From the NCBI GenBank assembly GCA_035995885.1, contig DASYKC010000014.1:1-64000 (forward strand): a DNA stretch of 64,000 nt. Reading direction: 5' to 3'. Shown in pieces: positions 50,604 through 59,483 of the stretch (positions are counted from its first letter, which is position 1; the number at the start of each line of letters is the position of its first letter). This stretch comes from Schlegelella_A sp035995885 (GTDB lineage Bacteria > Pseudomonadota > Gammaproteobacteria > Burkholderiales > Burkholderiaceae_C). A program made the translations under genes and the position numbers. The notes beneath the pieces were generated by a model. That model saw only the letters and a list, made by a program, of their open reading frames with translations, ran no database searches and was not told the origin of the DNA.

Positions 50604-51182
50604 CTATCTGCGCGGCGACGAGGCCGCGTTGGCCGACGTGCTGGTGCGCGAGCTGCCCTGCAGCTGGGCCCGCACTTCGCCCTTCGGATGCGCCTTGCTG
50701 CGCACGTTGGCGTAGAGCTTGCCGGAGGCGTGGTGAGCACGTTGCTTGGCCGTCAGCCGGGTCCCGGCGGGGACTTGCCAGCGGCCGTCGGCCGTCGGCA
50801 CCAGCAGCACGACCAGCGTGCCGTCGGCATCGGCTGCGTCGTCCTCGATCGCCGCCGTCGACCCGGCCATGCCGGGCGCCTCGACGACGCCGCTCATCAT
50901 GCCGTCGTCGTCGACGAGGATCAGCGCCCGGCCGCTCGCCGCGGTCGCGACCGGCGGGCTCTCGGCGTCGCCGGTGAGGACGATCACCCGCTGCGGCGCG
51001 TCCGCGAAGGCCGGCACCGTGCCGGCGGGCGCCGTCGTCGTCGGCGTCGGGCTGTAGCTCGGCGTCATCGCCGACGGCGTCGCCGCGCCGGACGACATGC
51101 CGGACGTCGACGCGTCTTGGTCGGACTGCGTCTGCGCGCAGGCGGCGAGCGTTACGGCGGCAACGAGAGAGCAGGTCTTCAT
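50604..51182 (-). CDS. CHRD-domain-like lipoprotein
   Basis: A 192-residue lipoprotein (LAAC, Cys15). After a Thr/Ser/Pro-rich linker (about 20-60) it has VIVLTGDAESPPVATAASGR. The C-terminal part LYANVRSKAHPKGEVRAQLQ carries the 'N-V-x-(S/T)-x-x-x-x-x-G-E-(V/I)-R-G/A-Q-(L/I)' end of CHRD domains. These domains occur in secreted and surface proteins; the binding partner is unknown. The real start is the ATG at 51182; the longer frame upstream is a shadow of the flavoprotein gene. The tail after residue 175 is Ser-rich. Confidence 0.8.
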   Translation of the reverse strand: MKTCSLVAAVTLAACAQTQSDQDASTSGMSSGAATPSAMTPSYSPTPTTTAPAGTVPAFADAPQRVIVLTGDAESPPVATAASGRALILVDDDGMMSGVVEAPGMAGSTAAIEDDAADADGTLVVLLVPTADGRWQVPAGTRLTAKQRAHHASGKLYANVRSKAHPKGEVRAQLQGSSRTSTSANAASSPRR

Positions 51183-51319
51183 GGCGGTTTCCTCGGAGGC
51201 CCCGGGGCTCGGGGCAAGGTCGCGGATCGATGCCGAAGAGGATATGAAGCGGTGCCCGGCAACGTCTTCCCTTGCCCTGCGGATCGTGTCGAGTCTCGGC
51301 GGGGCGGCGCCCGCGGCAC

Positions 51320-52750
51320 TCAGTTGCCTTCGAGGAAGCGATGCACGAACGCGACCGCCATCGCGCCCTCGCCCGCCGCCGAGGCGACGCGCCGGACCGC
51401 GTTGTGGCGAACGTCGCCGCTGGCGAACACGCCCGGAAGGCTGCTCTCGAGAAAATACGGATCGCGATCGAGCGGCCAGCGCACCGGCCGCTGCGTCGGG
51501 CCGGCGAGGTCGGGGCCGGTGACGATGTAGCCGCCTTCGTCGAGGACGATGCCGATCGTCTCGGCCCAGTGGGTCTGCGGCTCGCCGCCGATGCAGACGA
51601 AGAGCCAGCGCGTCGCCATGCGCCGCTCGCGCCCGCTGACGTTGTCGCGCAGCGTGATCTCGTCGAGGGTCCTGTCGCCGTGCAGGCCGACCACCTCGGT
51701 CTGCGTCAGCACGTCGATGTTGGCCGTGTGGATGATGCGATCGAGCAGGTAGCGCGAGAGCGTCTCCTTCAGCGACGGGCCGCGAACGACGATCGTGACG
51801 CGGCAGGCGAAGGGCGCGAAGTGAAGCGCCGCCTGGCCGGCCGAGTTGGCACCGCCGACAACGACGACGTTCTCGCCGCGCGTCAGCGGCGCTTCGCTGG
51901 CGCCGGCGCCGTAATAGAGGCCCGCGCCGAGCAGCCGGTCCTCGCCGGGCAGGCCGAGGCAGCGATAGGCGACGCCGGTGGCGCAGATCGACGCGCGCGC
52001 GACGAGCTGGGTCCCGTCCTCGAGGATGCCGACGCCGCGGCCGGTCACGATCCGCGCGCCGACGCCCTCGCGCGCGATCAGGATCTCGACGCCGAACTTG
52101 CACGCCTGGTCGCGCGCGCGCTCGGCGAGCTCGCGGCCGCTGATGCCATCGGGAAAGCCGAGGTAGTTCTCGATCTTCGAGCTGCTGGCGGCCTGGCCGC
52201 CGGGGGCCCAGCGCTCGACCAGCACCGTCGACAGGCCGTCGGCCGCGGCATACACGGCGGCGCTCAGCCCCGCCGGCCCGGCGCCGTAGATCGCCAGGTC
52301 GTATTCGGCGCGCGACGGGTTCCTGAACCAGCCGAGCTTCTCGGTGATCTGGCGAATCGACGGCGCTTCCATGCGCGTGCCGTCGGAGAACTCGCACACC
52401 GGCAGGCGCGCGTCGCGCAGATGGTCGACGCCGGCGTTGCGGCGGGCGTCGGCGTTGTTGTCGAGATGGATCCACTCGAACGGGATGTCGCTGCGGTGCA
52501 GGAAGTCGCGGATCGCGTATGCCTGCGGATTGCCGAGGCGGCCGTAGACGCGCACCAGCGGCGCCGGCTTGGCCGGCGACGGCGGCGACGGGGCGGGCAC
52601 ATGCAAGTCGGTGCCGAGCGTCCAGGCGGGCGGGTCGCTGGCCGGAAAGCTTTCGACGAGCGCTTCGTCGACGAGGGCGTCGATCGGATCCTCGCTGCCC
52701 TTGCCGGCCGGCGGCGGTGCCGGCGCCGAACCGGCCTCGGCCTCGGTCAC
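51320..52750 (-). CDS. Thioredoxin-reductase-like flavoprotein with N-terminal glutaredoxin-like domain, no redox CxxC
   Basis: A 476-residue protein. It begins with a short DEALVESFPASDPPAW motif (about 27-42), known from small proteobacterial proteins. A glutaredoxin-like domain follows (about 65-145, RVYGRLGNPQAYAIRDFLHR) without its Cys pair, then a TrxR-type FAD/NADPH module (IYGAGPAGLSAAVYAAADG, VVVGGANSAGQAALHFAP, GVFASGDVR). Where thioredoxin reductase has CATC, this protein has ASSS, so it cannot reduce thioredoxin in the normal way. The GTG start overlaps the htpX stop (GTGA). Similar flavoproteins exist whose electron acceptor is unknown. Confidence 0.85.
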   Translation of the reverse strand: MTEAEAGSAPAPPPAGKGSEDPIDALVDEALVESFPASDPPAWTLGTDLHVPAPSPPSPAKPAPLVRVYGRLGNPQAYAIRDFLHRSDIPFEWIHLDNNADARRNAGVDHLRDARLPVCEFSDGTRMEAPSIRQITEKLGWFRNPSRAEYDLAIYGAGPAGLSAAVYAAADGLSTVLVERWAPGGQAASSSKIENYLGFPDGISGRELAERARDQACKFGVEILIAREGVGARIVTGRGVGILEDGTQLVARASICATGVAYRCLGLPGEDRLLGAGLYYGAGASEAPLTRGENVVVVGGANSAGQAALHFAPFACRVTIVVRGPSLKETLSRYLLDRIIHTANIDVLTQTEVVGLHGDRTLDEITLRDNVSGRERRMATRWLFVCIGGEPQTHWAETIGIVLDEGGYIVTGPDLAGPTQRPVRWPLDRDPYFLESSLPGVFASGDVRHNAVRRVASAAGEGAMAVAFVHRFLEGN

Positions 52751-53658
52751 GAGCGCCTCCCCGCCGCCATCGCCGGCGCTGCTGCCATCGCCTCGAGCGC
52801 CGCGATCCGCTCGGCCAGCGGCGGATGGCTCGCGAACAGGCTGATCCGCGCCGGCCGGTCCTCGATGCCGAAGGCGCGCAGCGACGGCGGCAGCGCGCCC
52901 GGGGCCATCGCGCCGAGCCGGACCAGCGCGCTGATCATCGGCGCCGGCGAGCCGAGCAGGCGGGCCGAGCCGGCGTCGGCGCGGAACTCGCGCCGGCGCG
53001 AGAACCCGGCGACGATGATCGATGCGCCGATGCCGAACACGATCTCGCAGACGAAGACGGTGACGAAGTAGCCCGGGCCGGCGGCGCCGGCGCGATCGTC
53101 GTCACGCGCGAGCATGCCGTCGACGAGGGAGCCGACGACGCGCGCGAGGAAGACGACGAAGGTGTTGACGACGCCCTGGATCAGCGCCAGCGTCACCATG
53201 TCGCCGTTGGCGACGTGCGACACCTCGTGGCCGAGAACGGCCTCGATCTCCTGGCGCTTCATGGCCGCGAGCAATCCGCTCGAGACGGCGACCAGCGATG
53301 CGTCGCGGCTGCGACCGGTCGCGAACGCATTGGGCGCGCCCGGGTACAGCGCGACCTCGGGCTTGTCGATGCCGGCCTGCTGCGCCAGGCGATGCACGGT
53401 CGCCACCAGCCAGGCCTCGTCGGGCGTCTGCGGCGGATCGATGACGCGGGCGCCGGTCGACCACTTGGCGACCGGGCGCGAGATCAGCAGCGAGACGAGC
53501 GAGCCGCCGAAGCCGACGACCAGCGAGAAGACGAGCAGCGCGCCGAGGTCGAGGCCGCGCTCGCTCAGGAAGCGGTCGACGCCGAGCAGGCGCAGCGTCA
53601 GCGACAGGACCAGGACGACGGCGAGATTGGTGGCGAGGAAGAGGACGATGCGTTTCAT
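52747..53658 (-). CDS. htpX: HtpX-type membrane metalloprotease
   Basis: A 303-residue M48-family zinc protease. It has two N-terminal membrane helices (about 4-24 and 35-56, IVLFLATNLAVVLVLSLTL and GALLVFSLVVGFGGSLVSLL). The zinc site is VLGHEVSHVANGD (HExxH, about residues 140-152), followed by two more hydrophobic stretches and a conserved EFRADAGSARLLGSP with the third ligand Glu. HtpX degrades misfolded inner-membrane proteins together with FtsH. Its length is normal. GGAG lies 8 bases before the ATG. It is translated together with the flavoprotein gene downstream, which may link envelope stress to a redox function. Confidence 0.92.
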   Translation of the reverse strand: MKRIVLFLATNLAVVLVLSLTLRLLGVDRFLSERGLDLGALLVFSLVVGFGGSLVSLLISRPVAKWSTGARVIDPPQTPDEAWLVATVHRLAQQAGIDKPEVALYPGAPNAFATGRSRDASLVAVSSGLLAAMKRQEIEAVLGHEVSHVANGDMVTLALIQGVVNTFVVFLARVVGSLVDGMLARDDDRAGAAGPGYFVTVFVCEIVFGIGASIIVAGFSRRREFRADAGSARLLGSPAPMISALVRLGAMAPGALPPSLRAFGIEDRPARISLFASHPPLAERIAALEAMAAAPAMAAGRRS

Positions 53659-53696
53659 TCGAGTGTCTCCAGGCCCGCGGCCGGCGTCGCCGGCCT

Positions 53697-54740
53697 TCAG
53701 CGCTGCACGGGAAGCGCGTCCTCGGCGGCTTCGGTGGCTTCGGCGGCGCCGGCCTCGCCCTCGTCGCGGCGCGCGTCGCGCGGTGCAAGCGCCAGCGCCG
53801 GCAGCACCTCGGCGCCGATCTCTTCCAGGACGTCGTCGGTGGCGCGCGCGCCGACCGCGAGGTTGAGGATCACGTGGTTGACGCCGACCCGGCGCAGCGC
53901 ATCGAGGAAGCGCAGCAAAAAGTGCCGGCCGGCGCGAAAGCCGAGATGGATCGGCGTCGGCGCCAGCGACGCCCTGTCGGCGAGGTCGACGCAGAGCGAC
54001 TGCGCGAAGGGCTTGAAGCGGCCCGGCGCGGCGGCGTACACCTCGCTGCGCCAGCGCGCCACGGTCACGGCCTGACGGTCGATGTCGCGCGGACAGGTGA
54101 TCCAGCCGTCGGCCCGATCGGCGATCCAGCGCAGCGGCTGGACGCCGTTGCCGGTGACGAGCATCGGCAGGCGGCCGACCCGCTTGCGCGCCACGTCGAT
54201 GCTCTCGGCGAGCGGAGCCGACGATGAGCCGAGCATCGGGCCATCGTTGTCGAGAGCGCGGCGGACGATCTCGAAGCGCTCGCGGAACCAGGTCGCGCGG
54301 CGCTCCATGTCGATGCCGAACGCCGGCAGCTCGGCCGGCTTGTCGCCCGCCGCCAGGCCGAGGACGAGGCGTCCGCGCGAGAGCCGGTCGATCGACGCAG
54401 CGGTATTTGCTACATGTAAGGCGTGCCGAAGCGGCGCGCCGCTCGCCAGGGCGATCGTCTGCGTCTGCCCGGCCAGCCAGCCGAGGTGGACCCAGGGGTC
54501 GAAGACCCGGCCGAGCGTGGCGAAGGTCGGCTCGCCGCCGGCCATGTCACGGCACCAGATCGCCGCGAAATCGAGGGCCTCGGCGCGCCGCACCAACCGC
54601 TCCTGCTCGCGCATCGCCGCACCGTCGGGCGCACCGGTGGCGACGGGAAGGAAGACGCCGACGGTCAAGCGACCGGGTCGGAACATGCGCAAGAATCCGG
54701 GTGCCGCTTCGATCCTGGCCGGAAGATTGGCACGCCGCAT
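53697..54740 (-). CDS. Luciferase-like (LLM) flavin-dependent monooxygenase
   Basis: A 347-residue TIM-barrel oxidoreductase of the bacterial luciferase superfamily. Signatures: LTVGVFLPVATGAPDGAAMR, LDFAAIWCRDM, LASGAPLRHALHVANTAASI, RLSRGRLVLGLAAGDK and LPMLVTGNGVQPLRWIADRA. FMN or F420 use cannot be told apart here. The final 35 residues are Glu/Ala-rich and look disordered. It starts 15 bases from the divergent FixJ-like regulator gene, so the two share a promoter region and the regulator may control it. Substrate unknown. Confidence 0.85.
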   Translation of the reverse strand: MRRANLPARIEAAPGFLRMFRPGRLTVGVFLPVATGAPDGAAMREQERLVRRAEALDFAAIWCRDMAGGEPTFATLGRVFDPWVHLGWLAGQTQTIALASGAPLRHALHVANTAASIDRLSRGRLVLGLAAGDKPAELPAFGIDMERRATWFRERFEIVRRALDNDGPMLGSSSAPLAESIDVARKRVGRLPMLVTGNGVQPLRWIADRADGWITCPRDIDRQAVTVARWRSEVYAAAPGRFKPFAQSLCVDLADRASLAPTPIHLGFRAGRHFLLRFLDALRRVGVNHVILNLAVGARATDDVLEEIGAEVLPALALAPRDARRDEGEAGAAEATEAAEDALPVQR

Positions 54741-54755
54741 GCTGGTTCCTGTGAT

Positions 54756-55508
54756 ATGTCGACGCCGCATTCGCAGCCTGCCCGAGTCAGCGTAGAGCGG
54801 ACCCAAGAGCATGTCTTGCCGATTGCTGCGCAAACTGATGCAGAGCGGCGATCGGCCTCGCGCCTTCGCGGCGGCGACTCGCCGGCGATCGTCTTCGTCG
54901 TCGATGACGACGACTCCGTTCGCGACGCGCTGAGCAGCCTGCTTCGTTCGGTCGGGCGCAGGGTCCAGACCTTCGCGTCGGCATCCGAATTCCTGGCCCG
55001 GCCGCCCGCCGATGCCCCCGCCTGCGTCGTGCTCGACATCGGCCTGCCGGACCTGAGCGGCCTCGAGCTGCAGCACGTCCTCGGCCAGCGCGGCGATCCG
55101 CTGCCGATCATCTTCATCACCGGCCACGGCGACGTGCCGATGAGCGTCAAGGCGATGAAGGCCGGCGCGATCGAGTTCCTGTCGAAGCCTTTCCTCGAGA
55201 ACGATCTGCTCGCCGCGATCGAGATCGCGGTCGCGCGCGATGCCCACCAGCGCGAGCGTCGCGCCGAGATCGACGGCATCCGCAGCCGCATCGCGGCGCT
55301 GTCGCGACGCGAGTTCGAAGTGATCATGCTCGTCGTCAAGGGCCTGCTCAACAAGCAGGCCGCGGCCGAGCTCGGCATCACCGAGGTCACCGTCAAGGTG
55401 CACCGTCATCGCGCGATGGAGAAGTTGCGCGCGAGCTCGCTTCCCGAGGTCGTTCGCATGGTCGAGCGCGTCCTGCCGACGCTGAGCGAGCCCATCCCGC
55501 GCGGTTAG
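54756..55508 (+). CDS. FixJ/LuxR-type response regulator
   Basis: A 250-residue two-domain regulator. Receiver: PAIVFVVDDDDSVRDALSSL with the acidic pocket, CVVLDIGLPDLSG (phospho-Asp), ITGHGDVPMSVKAMKAGAIE, and the Lys in EFLSKPF. DNA-binding: LSRREFEVIMLVVKGLLNKQ then AAELGITEVTVKVHRHR, a LuxR-type HTH. The first 40 residues before the receiver are unusual for FixJ proteins, so a later start (for example near 54840) is possible. The soluble PAS-containing kinase about 2 kb downstream is a reasonable partner, in the manner of FixL/FixJ. It probably controls the divergent luciferase-like gene. Confidence 0.88.
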   Translation: MSTPHSQPARVSVERTQEHVLPIAAQTDAERRSASRLRGGDSPAIVFVVDDDDSVRDALSSLLRSVGRRVQTFASASEFLARPPADAPACVVLDIGLPDLSGLELQHVLGQRGDPLPIIFITGHGDVPMSVKAMKAGAIEFLSKPFLENDLLAAIEIAVARDAHQRERRAEIDGIRSRIAALSRREFEVIMLVVKGLLNKQAAAELGITEVTVKVHRHRAMEKLRASSLPEVVRMVERVLPTLSEPIPRG

Positions 55509-55588
55509 ACCAAAGTCGAATGGTGCGGCGCAGCCGCCCCGCCTATCGTGAGTCGACCGCGTACTGCGCAATCACGATGGAGCTTCGA

Positions 55589-56434
55589 ATGAATCCCGCA
55601 CCCTGTGCCGCCTCCGTGGCCATCAGCGTCGGCTTCCTGCATGCAGCCGAGCACGACGAAGAAGACGAACACCAGCTCGATGGCGTCGAGATACTGGTTC
55701 CCGGCGAAGGCGGTGCGGTCACCGCCGTCTACCGCACCGATGACGGCACCGAGCGCAAGGCCTACCTCTGCGCGCCGATGATCGCGGTGATCCCGCACGA
55801 CGCTCGCTGCGCGGTGCACTGCCGCCGGCCGGCCGACACGCTGGTGGTCCGCATCGCTCCCGACTTCTACGAGGCGCAGGCCCGGGCCGCGCTGAACGGC
55901 GCGATGCCGCAGCCGTTGATGGCCCGCTATGCCTCGCTCGATCCGTTCGTGCGCGGCCTCGCGCGCGAGTTGCAGGACGAGATGGATCGGGGCCGCGCGC
56001 CCGCCGAGGCCTATCTCAACGCGATGGCCGAAGTGCTCGCCGTCCACCTCGCGCGCCACTACACGACGGCCGCGCCGACGCCCGCCGCCACCGGCCTCGC
56101 CCAGCACAAGGTCAAGGCCGTGCAGTCGTTCGTCCGCGAGCACATCGCCGAGACGATCCACGTCGACGCGCTCGCCGCCGCGGTGCACATGAGCCCGTTC
56201 CACTTCGCGCGCATGTTCAAGCAGAGCGTGGGCCAGACGCCGCATCTCTATGTCGTGCTGCAGCGAGTCGAGACCGCGAAGGAGCTGCTGCGCAAGAGCG
56301 ACGAGCCGCTGATCGAGGTCGCCGCGCAGGCCGGCTTCAGGACCCAGGGCCACTTCACCGGCGTGTTCCATCGCTACACGGGCTACACGCCGCACGTGTT
56401 TCGCATCAGCTCGCGCAGCGCGCAGGAAGCCTGA
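55589..56434 (+). CDS. AraC-family transcription regulator
   Basis: A 281-residue protein. The first 150 residues form a cupin-like sensor domain with many acidic residues (AEHDEEDEHQLDGVEILVPG). The last 100 contain two HTH motifs: VDALAAAVHMSPFHFARMFK and LIEVAAQAGFRTQGHFTGVF, ending in the AraC signature GYTPHVFR. The ATG at 55589 is preferred to that at 55577 because GGAG then lies 6 bases upstream. It may regulate the HdeD/PRC-barrel genes just downstream (115-base gap), but no direct repeat operator was identified. Confidence 0.88.
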   Translation: MNPAPCAASVAISVGFLHAAEHDEEDEHQLDGVEILVPGEGGAVTAVYRTDDGTERKAYLCAPMIAVIPHDARCAVHCRRPADTLVVRIAPDFYEAQARAALNGAMPQPLMARYASLDPFVRGLARELQDEMDRGRAPAEAYLNAMAEVLAVHLARHYTTAAPTPAATGLAQHKVKAVQSFVREHIAETIHVDALAAAVHMSPFHFARMFKQSVGQTPHLYVVLQRVETAKELLRKSDEPLIEVAAQAGFRTQGHFTGVFHRYTGYTPHVFRISSRSAQEA

Positions 56435-56549
56435 GCCGAGAGCGCAGACCTGCGCAAGGGTACGCAGCTCTCTGCAAGACGGGCCCGACGGTGCGACCTA
56501 GTGTTCGCCTGACGACGATGCGAGCACGGCATCTGACGAAAGGAATCCC

Positions 56550-57137
56550 ATGGCCACGATGACTCATGCGTTGAACGCCGGCGCGGCCGGTCCCCGGATC
56601 GACCAGTCGGCGTGGATGCTGATCCTGCGCGGCGTCATCGCCATCGCGTTCGGCGTGCTCGCGGTCACGCTGCCCGGGCTAACGCTGGTGCTGCTGGTCG
56701 GACTGTTCGCGGCCTACGCGCTCCTGAGCGGCATCGTCTCGATCGTTGCCGCGTGGCGCAGCCGCGGCATCGACAACAAGTGGTGGCTGACGCTGCTGCT
56801 CGGCATCGTCGGCATCGCGGCCGGGATCTACGCGGTCGTCTTCCCGGCCCTGACCGCGCTCGTCCTCGTGCTGCTGATCGGCGCCAACGCGATCTTCACG
56901 GGCGTCCTCGACATCGCCATCGCGATCCGCCTGCGCGAGGCCGTCAAGGGGACGTGGATGCTGGTCCTGAGCGGCATCGTCTCGATCATCTTCGGCCTGC
57001 TGGTCTTCTTCTTTCCCGGCGCCGGCGCGATCGCGCTGGTCTGGTTGATCAGCTTCTACGCCATCGTCACCGGCGTCCTCCTCCTCGCGCTGGGAGTGCG
57101 GGCGCGGCGCGCGGCGCACGAGCGCCCGAGTCTCTGA
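56550..57137 (+). CDS. HdeD-family (DUF308) acid-resistance membrane protein
   Basis: A 195-residue inner-membrane protein with six hydrophobic helices in three pairs. Examples are MLILRGVIAIAFGVLAVTLP, WWLTLLLGIVGIAAGIYAVV and LVLSGIVSIIFGLLVFFFPG. The repeat 'L-x-G-I-(V/I)-x-I-x-x-G' in each pair is the DUF308 pattern. HdeD helps Escherichia coli withstand acid at high cell density; the mechanism is unclear. AGGAA lies 6 bases before the ATG. It is followed by a PRC-barrel gene after 26 bases. Confidence 0.9.
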   Translation: MATMTHALNAGAAGPRIDQSAWMLILRGVIAIAFGVLAVTLPGLTLVLLVGLFAAYALLSGIVSIVAAWRSRGIDNKWWLTLLLGIVGIAAGIYAVVFPALTALVLVLLIGANAIFTGVLDIAIAIRLREAVKGTWMLVLSGIVSIIFGLLVFFFPGAGAIALVWLISFYAIVTGVLLLALGVRARRAAHERPSL

Positions 57138-57163
57138 GTCCAACAAACCGCAAGGAGCCCGTC

Positions 57164-57607
57164 ATGAACAAGAACCTCGATCGCCGCGGCATCGTCGGCG
57201 CACTGCTCAGCCTCGGCGTCGTCGACGTCGCCTTCGGCCAGGCGTCGGCGCCGGCCACGGGCGCCAGCGCCTCGGGCGCGGCACGCCCGATCGCCGGCCG
57301 GATGGTGCTGGGCGTCACCGTCGCCGAGACCGAGCTGGTCGCGACCGGCTACCGCGCCTCGAAGATCCTGCACGTCGACGTCTACAACGACAGGGACGAG
57401 AAGATCGGCAAGGTCGACGACCTCGTCGTCTCGACCGACGGCACGCTGACGATCGCGGTGCTCAACGTCGGCGGCTTCCTCGGTCTGGCCAAGCACCTGG
57501 TCGTCGTCCCGGTGCGCCAGTTCAAGCAGTTCCTGCCGAAGGCGATCCTGCCGAACGCGAGCAAGGATCAGCTCAAGGCGCTGCCCTCGTTCGAGTACAC
57601 GTCGTAA
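57164..57607 (+). CDS. Exported PRC-barrel domain protein
   Basis: A 147-residue protein. Residues 1-26 look like a signal peptide (RRGIVGALLSLGVVDVAFGQ). A Ser/Ala/Gly spacer follows, then a PRC-barrel domain (about 62-125): RASKILHVDVYNDRDEKIGK, VDDLVVSTDGTLTIAVLNVG and GLAKHLVVVPVRQF. PRC-barrels bind proteins or RNA in several settings; the exported ones of Alpha- and Betaproteobacteria are uncharacterised. AAGGAG lies before the ATG. A hairpin at 57625-57643 probably ends the transcript. Confidence 0.85.
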   Translation: MNKNLDRRGIVGALLSLGVVDVAFGQASAPATGASASGAARPIAGRMVLGVTVAETELVATGYRASKILHVDVYNDRDEKIGKVDDLVVSTDGTLTIAVLNVGGFLGLAKHLVVVPVRQFKQFLPKAILPNASKDQLKALPSFEYTS

Positions 57608-57624
57608 GCCCCGCCGCGTCCTCC

Positions 57625-57643
57625 GCCGGCGCGGCGCGCCGGC
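57625..57643 (+). terminator. GC-rich hairpin after the PRC-barrel gene
   Basis: GCCGGCGC (57625-57632), loop GGC, and GCGCCGGC (57636-57643) form a perfect 8-bp stem. It lies 18 bases after the PRC-barrel stop and is followed by aaaa rather than a T-tract, so termination strength is uncertain. Confidence 0.45.
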
Positions 57644-57708
57644 AAAATCGGGGCGCGACAGGGCGCGCCTTGCGCTAGATTCGCACCTGCATCTCGCAGG
57701 GGCATGCA

Positions 57709-59436
57709 ATGGGTTCCGTTCGCGCCGATGCCGACGATTTCCGTACGCCGCGCCCCAGCGAAGACAGTCGCGACGAGATCGCGCGTCTGCGCCGCGAGGC
57801 CGCCGATCTCCAGCGCGCGCTCGCCGAGCGTTCCGGCGAAGCCGAGTCGCTGCGCCGCCTCCACGAGTTCTCGACGCAGATGGCCGCGGTCGACGGCTTG
57901 CAGCCGCTCCTCGACGAGGTGCTCGGCGCCATGGTCGCGCTGCATGGCGCCGACTTCGGCCTGATCCAGATGATCGACCCGGCCAGCGGCGATCTGGTGA
58001 TCGTCGCCCGGCACCGCCTGCCGACGGGCTTGCTGCCCTATTTCGACGGCGTCGACGACGAGAGCTCCGCGTCCAGCCGGGCGCTGACGCGCGGCATACG
58101 CGTCGTCATCGACGACGTGACCACCGACGCCGACTTCGCACCGCACCGGGCGATCGCGGCCTCGGCGGGATTCAGGACCGTTCAGTCGACGCCGCTCGTC
58201 AGCTACACGGGCGAGACCCTCGGCGTCATCTCGACGCAGTTTCGCGAGCCGCACCGCTTCTCCGCCAGCGTGCTTCGCATCACCGACCTGTATGCACGCC
58301 ACGCCGCCCATCTCCTCGAGCGCCATCGCGGCGAGCAGGCGCTGGGGGCGAGCGAGGCGCGCTTCCGCCGCTGTTTCGATCTCGGCCTGGTCGGCATGGC
58401 GCTGACGTCGCCGAGCAAGGGCTGCCTCGAGGTCAACGACGAGATGTGCCGGATCCTCGGCTATTCGCGCGCGGAGCTTCTCTCGAAGCACTGGCCCGAC
58501 CTCACCCACCCCGAGGACCTGGCCGCCGACATCGCCCAGTTCGCGCAAGTGCTGTCCGGGGCGCAGGACGGCTACGTCATCGACAAGCGCTTCATCCGCA
58601 AGGACGGCCGCGTCGTCTTCACCACCATGGCCACCAACTGCCTGCGCGCGCGCGACGGCTCGATCGACTGCTTCGTCGCGCTGGTCCTGGACGTCAGCGA
58701 CCTGATGCACGCCAACGAAGCGCTGCGGCGCACGCGCGACCAGCTCGTCCACATGGGACGAGTGGCGGCGATGGGCGAGCTGGCGACGTCGATCGCGCAC
58801 GAGATGAACCAGCCGCTCGCCGCGGTCGTCGCCAACGGCAACGCGAGCCGGCACTGGCTCGCGGCGATGCCGCCCAACCTCGGCGAGGCGCTGGCCGCGG
58901 TCGATCGCATCGTCGCCGACGGACGCCGCGCCGCCCAGGTGATCGCCCGCATCCGCGCCTTCGTGCGCCGCAGCGACACCCAGCGCGCGTCGATCGACCT
59001 GCAGGAAGTCCTGCGCGACGTCGCCGCCATCGTCGAGAACGAAGCCCGCACGCGCGGCGTCGCGCTGCACGTGGAGGTCGGCGCCTGGCCGGCGCCGGTG
59101 ATCGGCGACCGGGTGCAGCTGCAGCAGGTCGTTCTCCACCTCGTCATCAACGCGATCGAGGCGATGGCGACGACGCCCGTGGAGCGGCGCCGCCTGGTGA
59201 TCCGCCTCGACCGCGACGGCCCCGACACGATGCGGGTGAGCGTTCGCGACGCCGGCCTCGGCTTGCCGGCGCAGGATCGCGACCGCGTCTTCGAGGCCTT
59301 CTACACGACCAAGGACAACGGCATGGGGATGGGCCTAGCGATCAGCCGCTCGATCATCGAAGCGCACGAAGGGCGCCTCTGGTGCGCGCCGAACGACGAA
59401 GGCGGCGAGAGCTTCTGCTTCACCCTGCCGACCTGA
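57709..59436 (+). CDS. Soluble GAF-PAS sensor histidine kinase
   Basis: A 575-residue cytoplasmic kinase without membrane helices. The order is: a short coiled coil (about 20-50), GAF (about 60-205, LHGADFGLIQMIDPASGDLV), PAS (about 215-335, FDLGLVGMALTSPSKGCLEV, DKRFIRKDGRVVFTTM), HisKA with SIAHEMNQPLAAVVANG (His near 366), and HATPase (VINAIEAMATTPVE, VRDAGLGLPAQDR, GMGMGLAISRSI). The layout resembles FixL-type kinases that pair with FixJ-type regulators, and one lies 2.2 kb upstream. Whether the PAS binds haem cannot be decided; the His that FixL uses is not obvious. Confidence 0.9.
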   Translation: MGSVRADADDFRTPRPSEDSRDEIARLRREAADLQRALAERSGEAESLRRLHEFSTQMAAVDGLQPLLDEVLGAMVALHGADFGLIQMIDPASGDLVIVARHRLPTGLLPYFDGVDDESSASSRALTRGIRVVIDDVTTDADFAPHRAIAASAGFRTVQSTPLVSYTGETLGVISTQFREPHRFSASVLRITDLYARHAAHLLERHRGEQALGASEARFRRCFDLGLVGMALTSPSKGCLEVNDEMCRILGYSRAELLSKHWPDLTHPEDLAADIAQFAQVLSGAQDGYVIDKRFIRKDGRVVFTTMATNCLRARDGSIDCFVALVLDVSDLMHANEALRRTRDQLVHMGRVAAMGELATSIAHEMNQPLAAVVANGNASRHWLAAMPPNLGEALAAVDRIVADGRRAAQVIARIRAFVRRSDTQRASIDLQEVLRDVAAIVENEARTRGVALHVEVGAWPAPVIGDRVQLQQVVLHLVINAIEAMATTPVERRRLVIRLDRDGPDTMRVSVRDAGLGLPAQDRDRVFEAFYTTKDNGMGMGLAISRSIIEAHEGRLWCAPNDEGGESFCFTLPT

Positions 59437-59440
59437 CGGC

Positions 59441-59468
59441 GCGGCGCGCCGGCCAGGCGGCGCGCCGC
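59441..59468. terminator. 10-bp stem hairpin between convergent kinase and hsp20 genes
   Basis: GCGGCGCGCC (59441-59450), an 8-base loop, then GGCGCGCCGC (59459-59468), a perfect inverted repeat. It lies between the kinase stop (59436) and the hsp20 stop (59484), so it may end transcription from both sides. No T-tract follows. Confidence 0.5.
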
Positions 59469-59483
59469 GGCTGCGCTCGCCGC

